From an uncultured Collinsella sp. (GTDB taxonomy: Bacteria > Actinomycetota > Coriobacteriia > Coriobacteriales > Coriobacteriaceae), in NCBI GenBank assembly GCA_958428675.1, contig CAUAGV010000044.1:1-10955 (forward strand): 10,955 nucleotides of DNA, written 5' to 3'. The notes beneath the pieces are model-generated. The model made no database searches and had not been told where the DNA came from. It saw only the letters and a program-made list of their open reading frames with translations. Positions 1 to 5,803 of this stretch are shown piece by piece. The stretch's first letter is position 1. Every line of letters starts with the position of its first letter. A program made the translations under genes and the position numbers.

Positions 1-25
1 AATGCGGCCCGCGCAGCGTCGAGCC

Positions 26-52
26 GTTACGCGGTTCGTAGAACCGCGTAAC
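26..52 (-). terminator. Perfect 12-bp hairpin after lysS, no U-tract
   Basis: The arms GTTACGCGGTTC (26-37) and GAACCGCGTAAC (41-52) are perfectly complementary around a 3-nt loop. The hairpin starts 3 nt beyond the lysS stop codon. No run of T follows it on either strand, so it is not a textbook intrinsic terminator. It may protect the 3' end, terminate weakly, or be a copy of a dispersed palindromic repeat, because a near-identical hairpin follows dtd at 4542-4569. Confidence 0.7.
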
Positions 53-55
53 TAG

Positions 56-2020
56 TTAGTACATCTTTGCGCCGGCGGGGATGGAAGCATCGAGCTGGAT
101 CAGGTTGAGGCGCTCCTCGCCCTCCTCCTCGTGGACAGCGCTGATCAGCATGCCGCAGCTGGGGATGCCCATCATCTTGCGCGGAGGCAGATTGGTGATG
201 GCGAGCAGGGTCTTACCGACCAGGTCCTCGGGCTCGTAGTACTCGTGAATACCGGAGAGGATGGTGCGGTCGGTGCCGGTGCCGTCGTCGAGCGTAAAGT
301 TCAGCAGCTTCTTGGACTTCTTGACGGCCTCGCATGCCTTGACCTTCACAGCGCGGAAGTCGCTCTTGGAGAAGGTATCAAAGTCGACGAACTCCTCAAA
401 CAGCGGCTCAACGGCGATCTTGGAGTAATCGAGCGTGGGCTTAAGCGACTTAACGAACGGGCTCGCGGCGTTGCCGGCCTCGGCAGCCTTGGCGGCAGCG
501 GCACCGGACTGGAAACCCTTCTCGGGCTTCATGTGCGGGAACAGCAGCACGTCGCGGATAGAAGCCTGGTTGGTGAGCAGCATGACCACGCGGTCGATAC
601 CGATGCCGATGCCGCCCGCGGGAGGCATACCGTACTCGAGGGCGCGCACGTAATCCTCGTCATACTCCATGGCCTCGTCGTCACCGCCGGCCTTCTCGGC
701 CATCTGGGCGGCAAAGCGCTCGGCCTGGTCGACCGGGTCGTTGAGCTCGGAGAACGCGTTGGCGTACTCGTGACCGGCAATAACCAGCTCAAAGCGGTGC
801 GTCAGGCGCGGGTCGTCCTCAAAACGCTTGGCAAGCGGGCTGACCTCGATGGGGTAATCGCACACGAAGGTCGGGTTGACGATGGTGTCCTCGCCCAGCT
901 CATCGTAAATCTCGGCGATGATCTTGCCGGCAGTCCACTCGGGCTTGATCTCCAGGCCCTTCTCGCGCGCGGCGGCAGCAAGCTCCTCGACCGGCGTGTC
1001 GATGGTGACCTGCTTGCCGAGCACGTCGGAGACGATGTCGGTCATGGGACGGCTGGCCCACTCACCAGAAAGGTCGATGGTCTGGCCCTGGTACTCGATG
1101 ACCTCGGGGTTGCCGATGGCCTTGTTAGCCGCCTTAATGACACCCTGGGCGAGCGCCTTCATGCCCTCGAGGTCTGAGAAGGCACGGTAGGCCTCCATCG
1201 TGGTGAACTCGGGGTTGTGGGTAAGGTCCATGCCCTCGTTACGGAAGATGCGGCCGATCTCGAACACGCGCTCAAAACCACCGACGATGCAGCGCTTGAG
1301 GTGCAGCTCGGTGGCAATACGCAGGTAGCACTCCTGATCGAGCGCGTTGAAGTGGGTAATGAACGGCTTGGCGGTAGCGCCGCCCTGGATGGTCTGCAGG
1401 ATGGGGGTCTCGACCTCCATGTAACCGTCGGACTCCATAAAGCGACGGAAGGTAGAGAGAATCTGCGAACGCTTACGGAAGGTCTCGCGAACGTCGTCGT
1501 TGGCGATCAGATCGACATAGCGCTGGCGATAGCGGGTCTCCTTGTCGGAAAGACCGTGGAACTTCTCGGGCAGCGGACGAACGGCCTTGGAAAGCAGGGT
1601 CGCGCTCTTAGGGGCAACGGAAAGCTGGCCGCGCTGGGTGCGCACGACCACGCCGGTCACGCCCAGGATGTCGCCCAGGTCGAGGGCCTTGAGCGTATTC
1701 CAGGCGGCCTCGTCCATGTCGTTGATGCGGCAGAACAGCTGAATCTCGGCAGTCGCATCGCGCACGACGATGAACATGATCTTGCCCTGACCGCGCTTGG
1801 CGACCACGCGGCCGGCGATCTTCACGACGTCCTCGGTGTCCTCGCCATCGGCAAGCTCGGCGTACTTAGCCTCGATATCGGCGACGTAGTCCTCAAGCTC
1901 AGAGTGCTCGGGATAGGGGTTCTGGCCCGCCTCGAACAGGGCGGCGCGCTTGGCCAGGCGGGTGGCGCGCTCGTCGTTGAGCGTCGATGCCTGATCGGCG
2001 GCGTTCTGGTTCTCTGCCAT
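56..2020 (-). CDS. lysS: Lysyl-tRNA synthetase, class II, with C-terminal tRNA-binding domain
   Basis: This enzyme attaches lysine to tRNA-Lys in the cytoplasm using ATP. The 654 residues hold an N-terminal OB-fold anticodon-binding domain (about 65-145) and the class II catalytic core. Motif 2 is seen as FRNEGMDLTHNPEFTTME (259-276) and motif 3 as GGIGIGIDRVVML (469-481). After an Ala-rich linker (about 505-520) comes an extra domain of about 115 residues (about 540-654) resembling EMAPII/Trbp111 and the MetRS C-terminus, with FRAVKVKACEAVKKSKKLL and LPPRKMMGIPSCGML. Most bacterial LysRS end near 500 residues, so this is a fusion form. The ATG has a GAGGAG site (2028-2033) 7 nt upstream, which supports the start. 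The core function is certain from the motifs; the role of the extra domain in tRNA capture is inferred. Confidence 0.97.
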   Translation of the reverse strand: MAENQNAADQASTLNDERATRLAKRAALFEAGQNPYPEHSELEDYVADIEAKYAELADGEDTEDVVKIAGRVVAKRGQGKIMFIVVRDATAEIQLFCRINDMDEAAWNTLKALDLGDILGVTGVVVRTQRGQLSVAPKSATLLSKAVRPLPEKFHGLSDKETRYRQRYVDLIANDDVRETFRKRSQILSTFRRFMESDGYMEVETPILQTIQGGATAKPFITHFNALDQECYLRIATELHLKRCIVGGFERVFEIGRIFRNEGMDLTHNPEFTTMEAYRAFSDLEGMKALAQGVIKAANKAIGNPEVIEYQGQTIDLSGEWASRPMTDIVSDVLGKQVTIDTPVEELAAAAREKGLEIKPEWTAGKIIAEIYDELGEDTIVNPTFVCDYPIEVSPLAKRFEDDPRLTHRFELVIAGHEYANAFSELNDPVDQAERFAAQMAEKAGGDDEAMEYDEDYVRALEYGMPPAGGIGIGIDRVVMLLTNQASIRDVLLFPHMKPEKGFQSGAAAAKAAEAGNAASPFVKSLKPTLDYSKIAVEPLFEEFVDFDTFSKSDFRAVKVKACEAVKKSKKLLNFTLDDGTGTDRTILSGIHEYYEPEDLVGKTLLAITNLPPRKMMGIPSCGMLISAVHEEEGEERLNLIQLDASIPAGAKMY

Positions 2021-2038
2021 AAGTTAGCTCCTCAAACT

Positions 2039-2071
2039 AAAACGCTCCCCAGGATTCGGTCCCAGGGAGCG
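2039..2071 (-). terminator. Terminator-like hairpin between greA and lysS
   Basis: Read on the minus strand, CGCTCCCTGGGA can pair with TCCTGGGGAGCG (12 pairs including two central G-U wobbles) around the loop CCGAA, followed by TTTT (2042-2039). It sits 28 nt past the greA stop and ends about 5 nt before the lysS Shine-Dalgarno. It therefore either ends greA transcripts or acts as an attenuator or leader structure for lysS. The U-tract is short, so read-through is likely. Confidence 0.65.
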
Positions 2072-2099
2072 AAAACATACCTTTACGCGGGACCGTGGT

Positions 2100-2570
2100 C
2101 TAGCGTGCGATCTTGGCGATGGTGTAGACGCGAGTCTTGCCGGAAGGCGTAACGACCTCGACGGAATCACCCTCGCCGTGACCGATGATGGCGTGACCGA
2201 CCGGAGACTCGTTGGAGATCTTGTGCTCGAGCGAGTTGGTCTCGGTGGTACCAACGAGCGTGACTTCCATGACCTCGCCGTTGGGATCAATCAGCGAAAC
2301 GGTGGAACCGATGGAGACGGTCAGATCGCCCGTGGTGGCAGCAACCTGAGCGTTGGCAAGAATGGCCTGGATCTCGGCGATACGAGCAGCATTCTGGGCC
2401 TGCTTGTCCTTGGCGGCATCGTACTCGGAGTTCTCCGAAAGGTCGCCGAACGCGCGGGCTTCCTTGATGTCCTCGACGATCTCCTTGGCGTAATCGCCCT
2501 CACGCCAGGCGAGCTCCTCGACGAGCTTCTGGCGGCCCTCAGCGGTCAGTACGATCTGGCTTGCGTCCAT
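2100..2570 (-). CDS. greA: Transcription elongation factor GreA
   Basis: GreA enters the RNA polymerase secondary channel and stimulates cleavage of backtracked transcripts. The 156-residue product matches the usual family length of about 158. The N-terminal coiled coil carries the tip motif in ARAFGDLSENSEYDAAKDKQ, with the conserved acidic pair in DLSENSEY. The C-terminal FKBP-like domain ends with ESPVGHAIIGHGEGDSVEV and a basic tail. The chosen ATG (MDASQIVLT) has GGGGAG (2579-2584) 8 nt upstream; the frame stays open 10 codons further, but no ribosome site supports that. A TTGACA (2606-2611) lies just after the tatA terminator and could be the -35 element, though I see no convincing -10 at the right spacing. 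Its neighbours have their own signals, so greA is probably monocistronic or leaks into lysS. Confidence 0.96.
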   Translation of the reverse strand: MDASQIVLTAEGRQKLVEELAWREGDYAKEIVEDIKEARAFGDLSENSEYDAAKDKQAQNAARIAEIQAILANAQVAATTGDLTVSIGSTVSLIDPNGEVMEVTLVGTTETNSLEHKISNESPVGHAIIGHGEGDSVEVVTPSGKTRVYTIAKIAR

Positions 2571-2618
2571 ACGGATATCTCCCCAACTCTGATCAAACAA
2601 TCAACTGTCAACAAAACG

Positions 2619-2651
2619 AAAAAGACCGGCTAGCCTGCGGGCAAGCCGGTC
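2619..2651 (-). terminator. Intrinsic terminator of tatA
   Basis: On the minus strand GACCGGCT (2651-2644) pairs with AGCCGGTC (2631-2624). An inner GCC/GGC stem forms beyond one A-A mismatch, and TTTTT follows (2623-2619). It lies 25 nt after the tatA stop codon and upstream of greA. Confidence 0.85.
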
Positions 2652-2676
2652 AGGTGCTCACCCCAAAGGGATGGGA

Positions 2677-2952
2677 CTACTCTGCGTCCGCGTCGCTGTC
2701 CTCTGCCTGCTTCTTCTTGGCAGCAGCGAGCTTGGCCTCGAGCTCAGCGATCTCCTTGTCCTCCTCGGACTGCTCGACCACGACCTCCTCGGCCTGCTTG
2801 GTCTCGGCCTTATCGTCGCCCTCCATACCCTCGCGGATATTCTTGACGGTAGAGCCGAGGGACTTGCCGAGCTTCGGCAGGTTCTTGGGCCCGAAGATAA
2901 TCAGGACAACGACGAGAATAATGATGAGCTCAGGAGCCCTCAGTCCAAACAT
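2677..2952 (-). CDS. tatA: Sec-independent translocase subunit TatA
   Basis: TatA forms the membrane-embedded oligomer of the twin-arginine pathway, which exports folded proteins. The 91-residue product has the family layout. A very short N-terminus is followed by one hydrophobic segment (about 8-20, ELIIILVVVLIIF). Next come the hinge FGPKNLPKLG (20-29) and an amphipathic helix (about 25-45, KLGKSLGSTVKNIREG). The tail is highly charged (about 46-91) with Glu/Lys-rich coiled-coil-like sequence and an acidic end. The ATG has GGAGG in a GGAGGT site (2957-2962) 5 nt upstream. The frame continues open upstream through the tRNA, but those codons are not a gene. No tatC lies alongside. The TatA/TatB distinction rests on the short N-terminus and small size; a single TatA serving both roles is plausible in a Gram-positive. 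Confidence 0.92.
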   Translation of the reverse strand: MFGLRAPELIIILVVVLIIFGPKNLPKLGKSLGSTVKNIREGMEGDDKAETKQAEEVVVEQSEEDKEIAELEAKLAAAKKKQAEDSDADAE

Positions 2953-2988
2953 GTAGACCTCCACAATACAGCGAGACAAGCTCGAATG

Positions 2989-3017
2989 AGTATACCGCGG
3001 GTATCGCGGTATCACAA
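2989..3017 (-). promoter_or_regulatory. Likely sigma-70-type promoter of tatA with internal palindrome
   Basis: On the minus strand TTGTGA (3017-3012, 4 of 6 consensus) and TATACT (2994-2989, 5 of 6) are separated by 17 bp, about 37 bp upstream of the tatA start. The spacer is almost filled by an inverted repeat, ATACCGCG (2992-2999) and CGCGGTAT (3005-3012), around 5 bp. This arrangement suits an operator. Confidence 0.6.
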
Positions 3018-3025
3018 CACTAGCT

Positions 3026-3053
3026 AAAAAAAGGGACCGCAAGAAGCGGTCCC
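3026..3053 (-). terminator. Intrinsic terminator of tRNA-Pro
   Basis: On the minus strand GGGACCGC and GCGGTCCC form an 8-bp perfect stem around the loop TTCTT, followed directly by seven T (3032-3026). It starts 11 nt after the tRNA 3' end and separates the tRNA from tatA. Confidence 0.93.
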
Positions 3054-3064
3054 TCCTCATGCTC

Positions 3065-3141
3065 TGGTCGGGTTGACTGGATTTGAACCAGCGACCCCTG
3101 CGTCCCGAACGCAGTGCTCTACCAAACTGAGCCACAACCCG
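3065..3141 (-). tRNA. tRNA-Pro, anticodon CGG
   Basis: The 77 bases fold into a full cloverleaf. The acceptor stem is CGGGTTG/CAACCCG, the D stem GCTC/GAGC, the anticodon stem CTGCG/CGCAG with loop TTCGGGA, the variable loop 5 nt, and the T stem GCTGG/CCAGT around TTCAAAT. The discriminator is A and the CCA end is encoded (3067-3065). The anticodon CGG (3107-3105) reads proline codon CCG. It has its own terminator and probably its own promoter, lying between ispE and tatA. Confidence 0.97.
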
Positions 3142-3149
3142 TTAGCTCG

Positions 3150-3155
3150 ACTATA
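3150..3155 (-). promoter_or_regulatory. Possible -10 element of the tRNA-Pro promoter
   Basis: TATAGT (minus strand, 5 of 6 consensus) ends 8 nt before the mature tRNA 5' end, a suitable distance for a short leader. No good -35 element is visible at 16-18 bp. No terminator follows ispE either, so the tRNA may also be reached by read-through. Confidence 0.35.
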
Positions 3156-3190
3156 GTAACAAAGATTTTCGCCGCGTGCTAGAGAAATTT

Positions 3191-4087
3191 TTATTTCTTT
3201 GGCGCGTCGATTTGAACCGTGTTGGGAATAAACTCAGTCGCGCAGGCCCACCAGCCATTTTGCTGGGCAGCATCGGCAAGCCTTTCGACCGTGGCAGCGG
3301 TGTCGCAAATGGCAAACGAGCAGGCACCCGATCCGCACACATCTACAGCAACGGTTCCGTCCTGTTTACGCAGCCAGTCGAGGACCGTTTGAATCTGCGA
3401 CTCCATCTGTGCGGAAATGACACCCAGATTGTTATGGATGAGTGCATATGCCGTCTCGGCATCACCAGCACGCAAGGCAGAAGCTATCGCGCCGGGCTTG
3501 TCCGCAGGCACCGGGGCCTCGTCAAAACGTCGATAGGCTTCAATTGTCGAAACGCTTGCCTCGCGCGGCTTGACCAGCACGACGGGCGTCGCGGGCAGCG
3601 CGGGGTACTCAGTTGCCAGCACGTCTCCCCCACCTACGTAGAACGCAGGACTCGCGTGCAAAAAGAACGGGACGTCAGCACCAATGCCCCGCGCAATATC
3701 GTCGAGCGCTGGGTCGGTGCGATCAATGCCCCAGAGCTCTGCCAAGGCGACAATGACCGCGGCCGCATCCGTCGAGGGGCCGCCCAAGCCGGCGCACAAT
3801 GGAATGCGCTTCTCAATCGTCACGCAGATGTTTGCCTCGCGACCATAATGCTCGGCCATAGCAACCGCAACCCGATACGCCGTATTCTTTTGCATGGGAA
3901 AATCTGATGCCGGAACCGTCTGGACGGTCAGCGCCTGCGCCGGCGTGACCGTCACGGTATCGGAAAGACCGACGGCCGCCATCAGGGAATCGACCCTGTG
4001 GTAGCCGCGGTCATCGCGCTCGGTATGAACCCCCAGGTAGAGGTTAATCTTTGCCGGCGCGGAAAGAGTCAGGGACCGATCGGTCAC
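3191..4087 (-). CDS. ispE: 4-diphosphocytidyl-2-C-methyl-D-erythritol kinase
   Basis: IspE phosphorylates CDP-methylerythritol with ATP in the MEP route to isoprenoid precursors. The 298-residue GHMP kinase has APAKINLYL at the N-terminus (catalytic-type Lys13). The ATP-binding glycine loop IPLCAGLGGPSTDAA spans 95-109, GADVPFF (136-142) carries the catalytic-type Asp138, and the C-terminal glycine motif is CGSGAC (251-256). The glycine loop reads GGPST rather than the commoner GGGSS, a mild variation. The start is GTG, 2 nt after the veg stop, with GAGGAG (4096-4101) inside the end of veg and 8 nt from the start, so translation is probably coupled to veg. The same pairing is known in Bacillus (veg-sspF-ispE). 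I am sure of the family and fairly sure of the reaction. Confidence 0.95.
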   Translation of the reverse strand: MTDRSLTLSAPAKINLYLGVHTERDDRGYHRVDSLMAAVGLSDTVTVTPAQALTVQTVPASDFPMQKNTAYRVAVAMAEHYGREANICVTIEKRIPLCAGLGGPSTDAAAVIVALAELWGIDRTDPALDDIARGIGADVPFFLHASPAFYVGGGDVLATEYPALPATPVVLVKPREASVSTIEAYRRFDEAPVPADKPGAIASALRAGDAETAYALIHNNLGVISAQMESQIQTVLDWLRKQDGTVAVDVCGSGACSFAICDTAATVERLADAAQQNGWWACATEFIPNTVQIDAPKK

Positions 4088-4089
4088 CG

Positions 4090-4386
4090 TTAATGCTCCT
4101 CGAGCTGATTGCCGAGCGGGGTAAAGATATGCTCGCCGCTCTCGGGGTCGAACAGCTCGACCTGACCGGTGAGCACATCGATATACTGGTAGGACTGACG
4201 CGACTTGCGGCCACGACGCTCGTCAACCTCGACAATGAAGACGGCCGGGTGGACGCTCTTGATGGTGCCCATGCGCTCGACGACGCGGGTACGGCCCATG
4301 TTGGCCTTAACCTTGACGCGATCGCCCACCATATCGGTCAGCTTCTCGTGGATGTCGTCGACGTGATTGACTTCCATCTCTTCCAT
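4090..4386 (-). CDS. veg: Veg family protein (DUF1021)
   Basis: This 98-residue product matches the small Veg family, abundant in Gram-positive bacteria and linked in Bacillus subtilis to stimulation of biofilm matrix genes; its molecular role is not settled. Visible family features are an N-terminal DDIHEKLTDMVGDRVKVKANMGR segment, then a compact beta-rich core (VVERMGTIKSVHPAVFIVEVDER) and a conserved SYQYIDVLTGQVEL stretch. The ATG at 4386 has GGAGG (4395-4399) 8 nt upstream; an upstream in-frame TTG would overlap that site and is rejected. It is followed 2 nt later by ispE. A candidate promoter and a small hairpin lie in its leader. Whether it regulates ispE or merely shares a transcript is unknown. 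Confidence 0.9.
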   Translation of the reverse strand: MEEMEVNHVDDIHEKLTDMVGDRVKVKANMGRTRVVERMGTIKSVHPAVFIVEVDERRGRKSRQSYQYIDVLTGQVELFDPESGEHIFTPLGNQLEEH

Positions 4387-4413
4387 GAACAGGGCCTCCA
4401 GAAGGTGCAATTC

Positions 4414-4433
4414 AAAAAGGGGATAATACCCCT
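4414..4433 (-). promoter_or_regulatory. Small attenuator-like hairpin in the veg leader
   Basis: On the minus strand AGGGG and CCCCT form a 5-bp stem around TATTAT, followed by TTTT (five T in all, counting the last stem base). It ends 27 nt before the veg start, just outside the ribosome site. It could attenuate transcription, be a minor terminator, or be chance. Confidence 0.35.
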
Positions 4434-4453
4434 AAGATAGACAAAACTCTAAT

Positions 4454-4483
4454 ACTATAGCACCCTGTTGTGGCCATACGCAA
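4454..4483 (-). promoter_or_regulatory. Candidate promoter of veg-ispE
   Basis: TTGCGT (4483-4478) and TATAGT (4459-4454, 5 of 6 consensus) lie 18 bp apart on the minus strand, directly after the presumed dtd terminator. This would give a leader of about 60 nt. The -35 matches consensus only in TTG. Confidence 0.4.
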
Positions 4484-4489
4484 GTAGCT

Positions 4490-4520
4490 AAAAAAGCCCG
4501 GTCTCGAATACGTACCAGAC
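4490..4520 (-). terminator. Probable terminator of the rdgB-dtd transcript
   Basis: On the minus strand GTCTGGT pairs with ACCGGGC (two G-U wobbles) around an 11-nt loop and is followed by six T (4495-4490). The stem is weak but the T run is good. It lies about 50 nt past dtd, after the stronger hairpin at 4542-4569. Confidence 0.55.
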
Positions 4521-4541
4521 GACAATCTCGCATGACCAGTT

Positions 4542-4569
4542 GTTACGCGGTTTGGTAAAACCGCGTAAC
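4542..4569 (-). terminator. Perfect 12-bp hairpin abutting the dtd stop codon
   Basis: GTTACGCGGTTT (4542-4553) and AAACCGCGTAAC (4558-4569) pair perfectly around GGTA. The hairpin begins at the first base after the dtd stop codon and has no T run behind it. Its stem is almost the same as that after lysS (26-52), with one compensated base pair different. Confidence 0.7.
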
Positions 4570-5016
4570 CTAAAGGTTATCGGTGTCCAAGACGATGGTG
4601 AATGGGCCGTCGTTGACCAAGTCGACTTTCATATCGGCGCCAAAAATGCCGTGCGCCACGTGTTCGACATCTTGGCGAACGAGCGTCAGGAAGTACTCGT
4701 AGAGCTCGTTGGCAACATCGGGCGCGCCGGCATCCGTAAACGATGGGCGGCGACCGTGGCGGCAGTCAGCGAACAGCGTGAACTGCGACACCACGAGCAC
4801 CTCACCGTCGACATCGGCAAGCGCCAAGTTGGTCTTGCCGTTCTCGTCCTCGTTGATGCGCAGCCCGCGGAGCTTGCCCCACAGCTTATCGGCCTCGGCA
4901 CGCGTATCGCCATGGCCCACACCCAGCAGCACCAGGTAGCCGCGTCCAATGCGGCCCACGCACTCGCCGTCGACCGTCACGCCGGCGTTGAGTACGCGCT
5001 GCACCACCGCACGCAC
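4570..5016 (-). CDS. dtd: D-aminoacyl-tRNA deacylase
   Basis: Dtd frees tRNAs mischarged with D-amino acids (D-Tyr and others) or glycine, acting as a proofreading enzyme in the cytoplasm. The 148 residues match the family length. MRAVVQRV opens the fold, VVSQFTLFADCRHGRRPSF (75-93) carries the SQFTL motif, and VNDGPFTIVL (134-143) carries the Gly-cis-Pro loop that excludes L-amino acids. Phe follows the Gly-Pro where Val is common, a tolerated position. The start is GTG with GAGGAG (5023-5028) 6 nt upstream, within the last codons of rdgB. Only 3 nt separate it from the rdgB stop, so the two genes are coupled. Confidence 0.96.
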   Translation of the reverse strand: MRAVVQRVLNAGVTVDGECVGRIGRGYLVLLGVGHGDTRAEADKLWGKLRGLRINEDENGKTNLALADVDGEVLVVSQFTLFADCRHGRRPSFTDAGAPDVANELYEYFLTLVRQDVEHVAHGIFGADMKVDLVNDGPFTIVLDTDNL

Positions 5017-5019
5017 GGC

Positions 5020-5661
5020 CTACTCCTCGCCCGTCAGTTTGGCGGATAGGTGCTCGAGCGCATGGAATCGATGGCTGATGGCGTTCTTCTCGTCCGCCGT
5101 CAGCTCGGCCATGGTCTTGCCCGGCGTGTCGACCGGCAGGAACAGCGGGTCGTAGCCAAAGCCGTGATCGCCGCGGCCCTCGTGCGCGATAACGCCCTCG
5201 CAGGCGCCCTCACCATAGGTGACCAGACCATCCGTGTCGATGAGCGCGACGACACTCATAAAACGCGCGGTGCGATCCTCGTCTGCCACGCCTTCCAAGT
5301 TAACGAGCAGCTTGGCGTTGTTGGCGGCATCGTCGCCATGCACGCCCGCATAGCGCGCGCTATACACGCCCGGCTCGCCGTCCAGGGCATCAACGACCAA
5401 GCCCGAATCGTCGGCAATGGCCATAAGGCCCGTCTCCTCAACCGCGGCTTGGGCCTTGATGATGGCGTTCTCCAAAAACGTCGTGCCGTTTTCCTCGGGA
5501 TCCTCAAAATCACCCAGCTGGCCGAGCGCCACAAAGCGCACCTCGGGCATGACCTTGCCCAAAATGGCCTCGATCTCGGTGAGCTTATGGGCGTTGCCCG
5601 TTGCCACGACGATGGTCGCCGCCGGGTCGAGGGTGTCGATGTCAATCTTCTCAAGTGCCAT
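5020..5661 (-). CDS. rdgB: XTP/dITP pyrophosphatase (RdgB/HAM1 family)
   Basis: RdgB hydrolyses non-canonical purine triphosphates (XTP, ITP, dITP) to monophosphates and keeps them out of RNA and DNA. The 213 residues show the family motifs in order: ATGNAHKLTEI (20-30), EENGTTFLENA (56-66), IADDSGLVVDALDGEPGVYSARYAG in two overlapping blocks (82-106), GFGYDPLF (167-174) and ISHR (195-198). The N-terminus is about 15 residues longer than in the shortest family members. The ATG has AAGGAGG with 6 nt spacing (5668-5674). It leads a two-gene unit with dtd. The rph-rdgB order is conserved widely in Gram-positives (rph-ysnA in Bacillus), but here a terminator separates them. Confidence 0.96.
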   Translation of the reverse strand: MALEKIDIDTLDPAATIVVATGNAHKLTEIEAILGKVMPEVRFVALGQLGDFEDPEENGTTFLENAIIKAQAAVEETGLMAIADDSGLVVDALDGEPGVYSARYAGVHGDDAANNAKLLVNLEGVADEDRTARFMSVVALIDTDGLVTYGEGACEGVIAHEGRGDHGFGYDPLFLPVDTPGKTMAELTADEKNAISHRFHALEHLSAKLTGEE

Positions 5662-5775
5662 AACTGGCCTCCTTGTCTCTATAGCAAGCCGCGTGAGGGG
5701 CGTTTGGGCACTTGACCCCTCCCCTCTCAGGCGATCGGACCTTTCAACGCAGCATTTCAGCAGATAAAACCTACC

Positions 5776-5803
5776 AAAATAAACCTGTCCCTTTTGGCAG
5801 GTT
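5776..5803 (-). terminator. Terminator overlapping the rph stop codon
   Basis: On the minus strand AACCTG (5803-5798) pairs with CAGGTT (5787-5782), with possible inner CC/GG pairs, and TTTATTTT follows. The 5' arm takes in two bases of the rph TAA stop (5804-5802), so the hairpin can form only after the last ribosome leaves. Confidence 0.7.

Noticed and set aside
2021..2099. T-box or other tRNA-sensing leader before lysS
   Set aside because: The gap is under 80 bases, with no T-box sequence or specifier loop visible; only the simple hairpin is present.
131..2152. Two long plus-strand frames (348 and 311 codons) opposite lysS
   Set aside because: They mirror the lysS codon pattern, are rich in Leu, Gly, Val and Asp, and lack ribosome sites and known motifs.
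2571..2600. Ten-codon N-terminal extension of greA
   Set aside because: It would bury the GGGGAG ribosome site of the better start, and GreA proteins normally begin at the later Met.
2953..3135. Upstream extension of tatA through the tRNA-Pro gene
   Set aside because: The frame is merely open. The TatA fold begins at MFGLRAPEL with a ribosome site right before it, and the extension would cross a tRNA and its terminator.
3176..3907. Plus-strand frame of 243 codons opposite ispE
   Set aside because: It is antisense to the GHMP kinase motifs and shows no recognisable protein features.
4387..4410. TTG start eight codons upstream in veg
   Set aside because: The ribosome site GGAGG lies inside that extension and serves the ATG at 4386.
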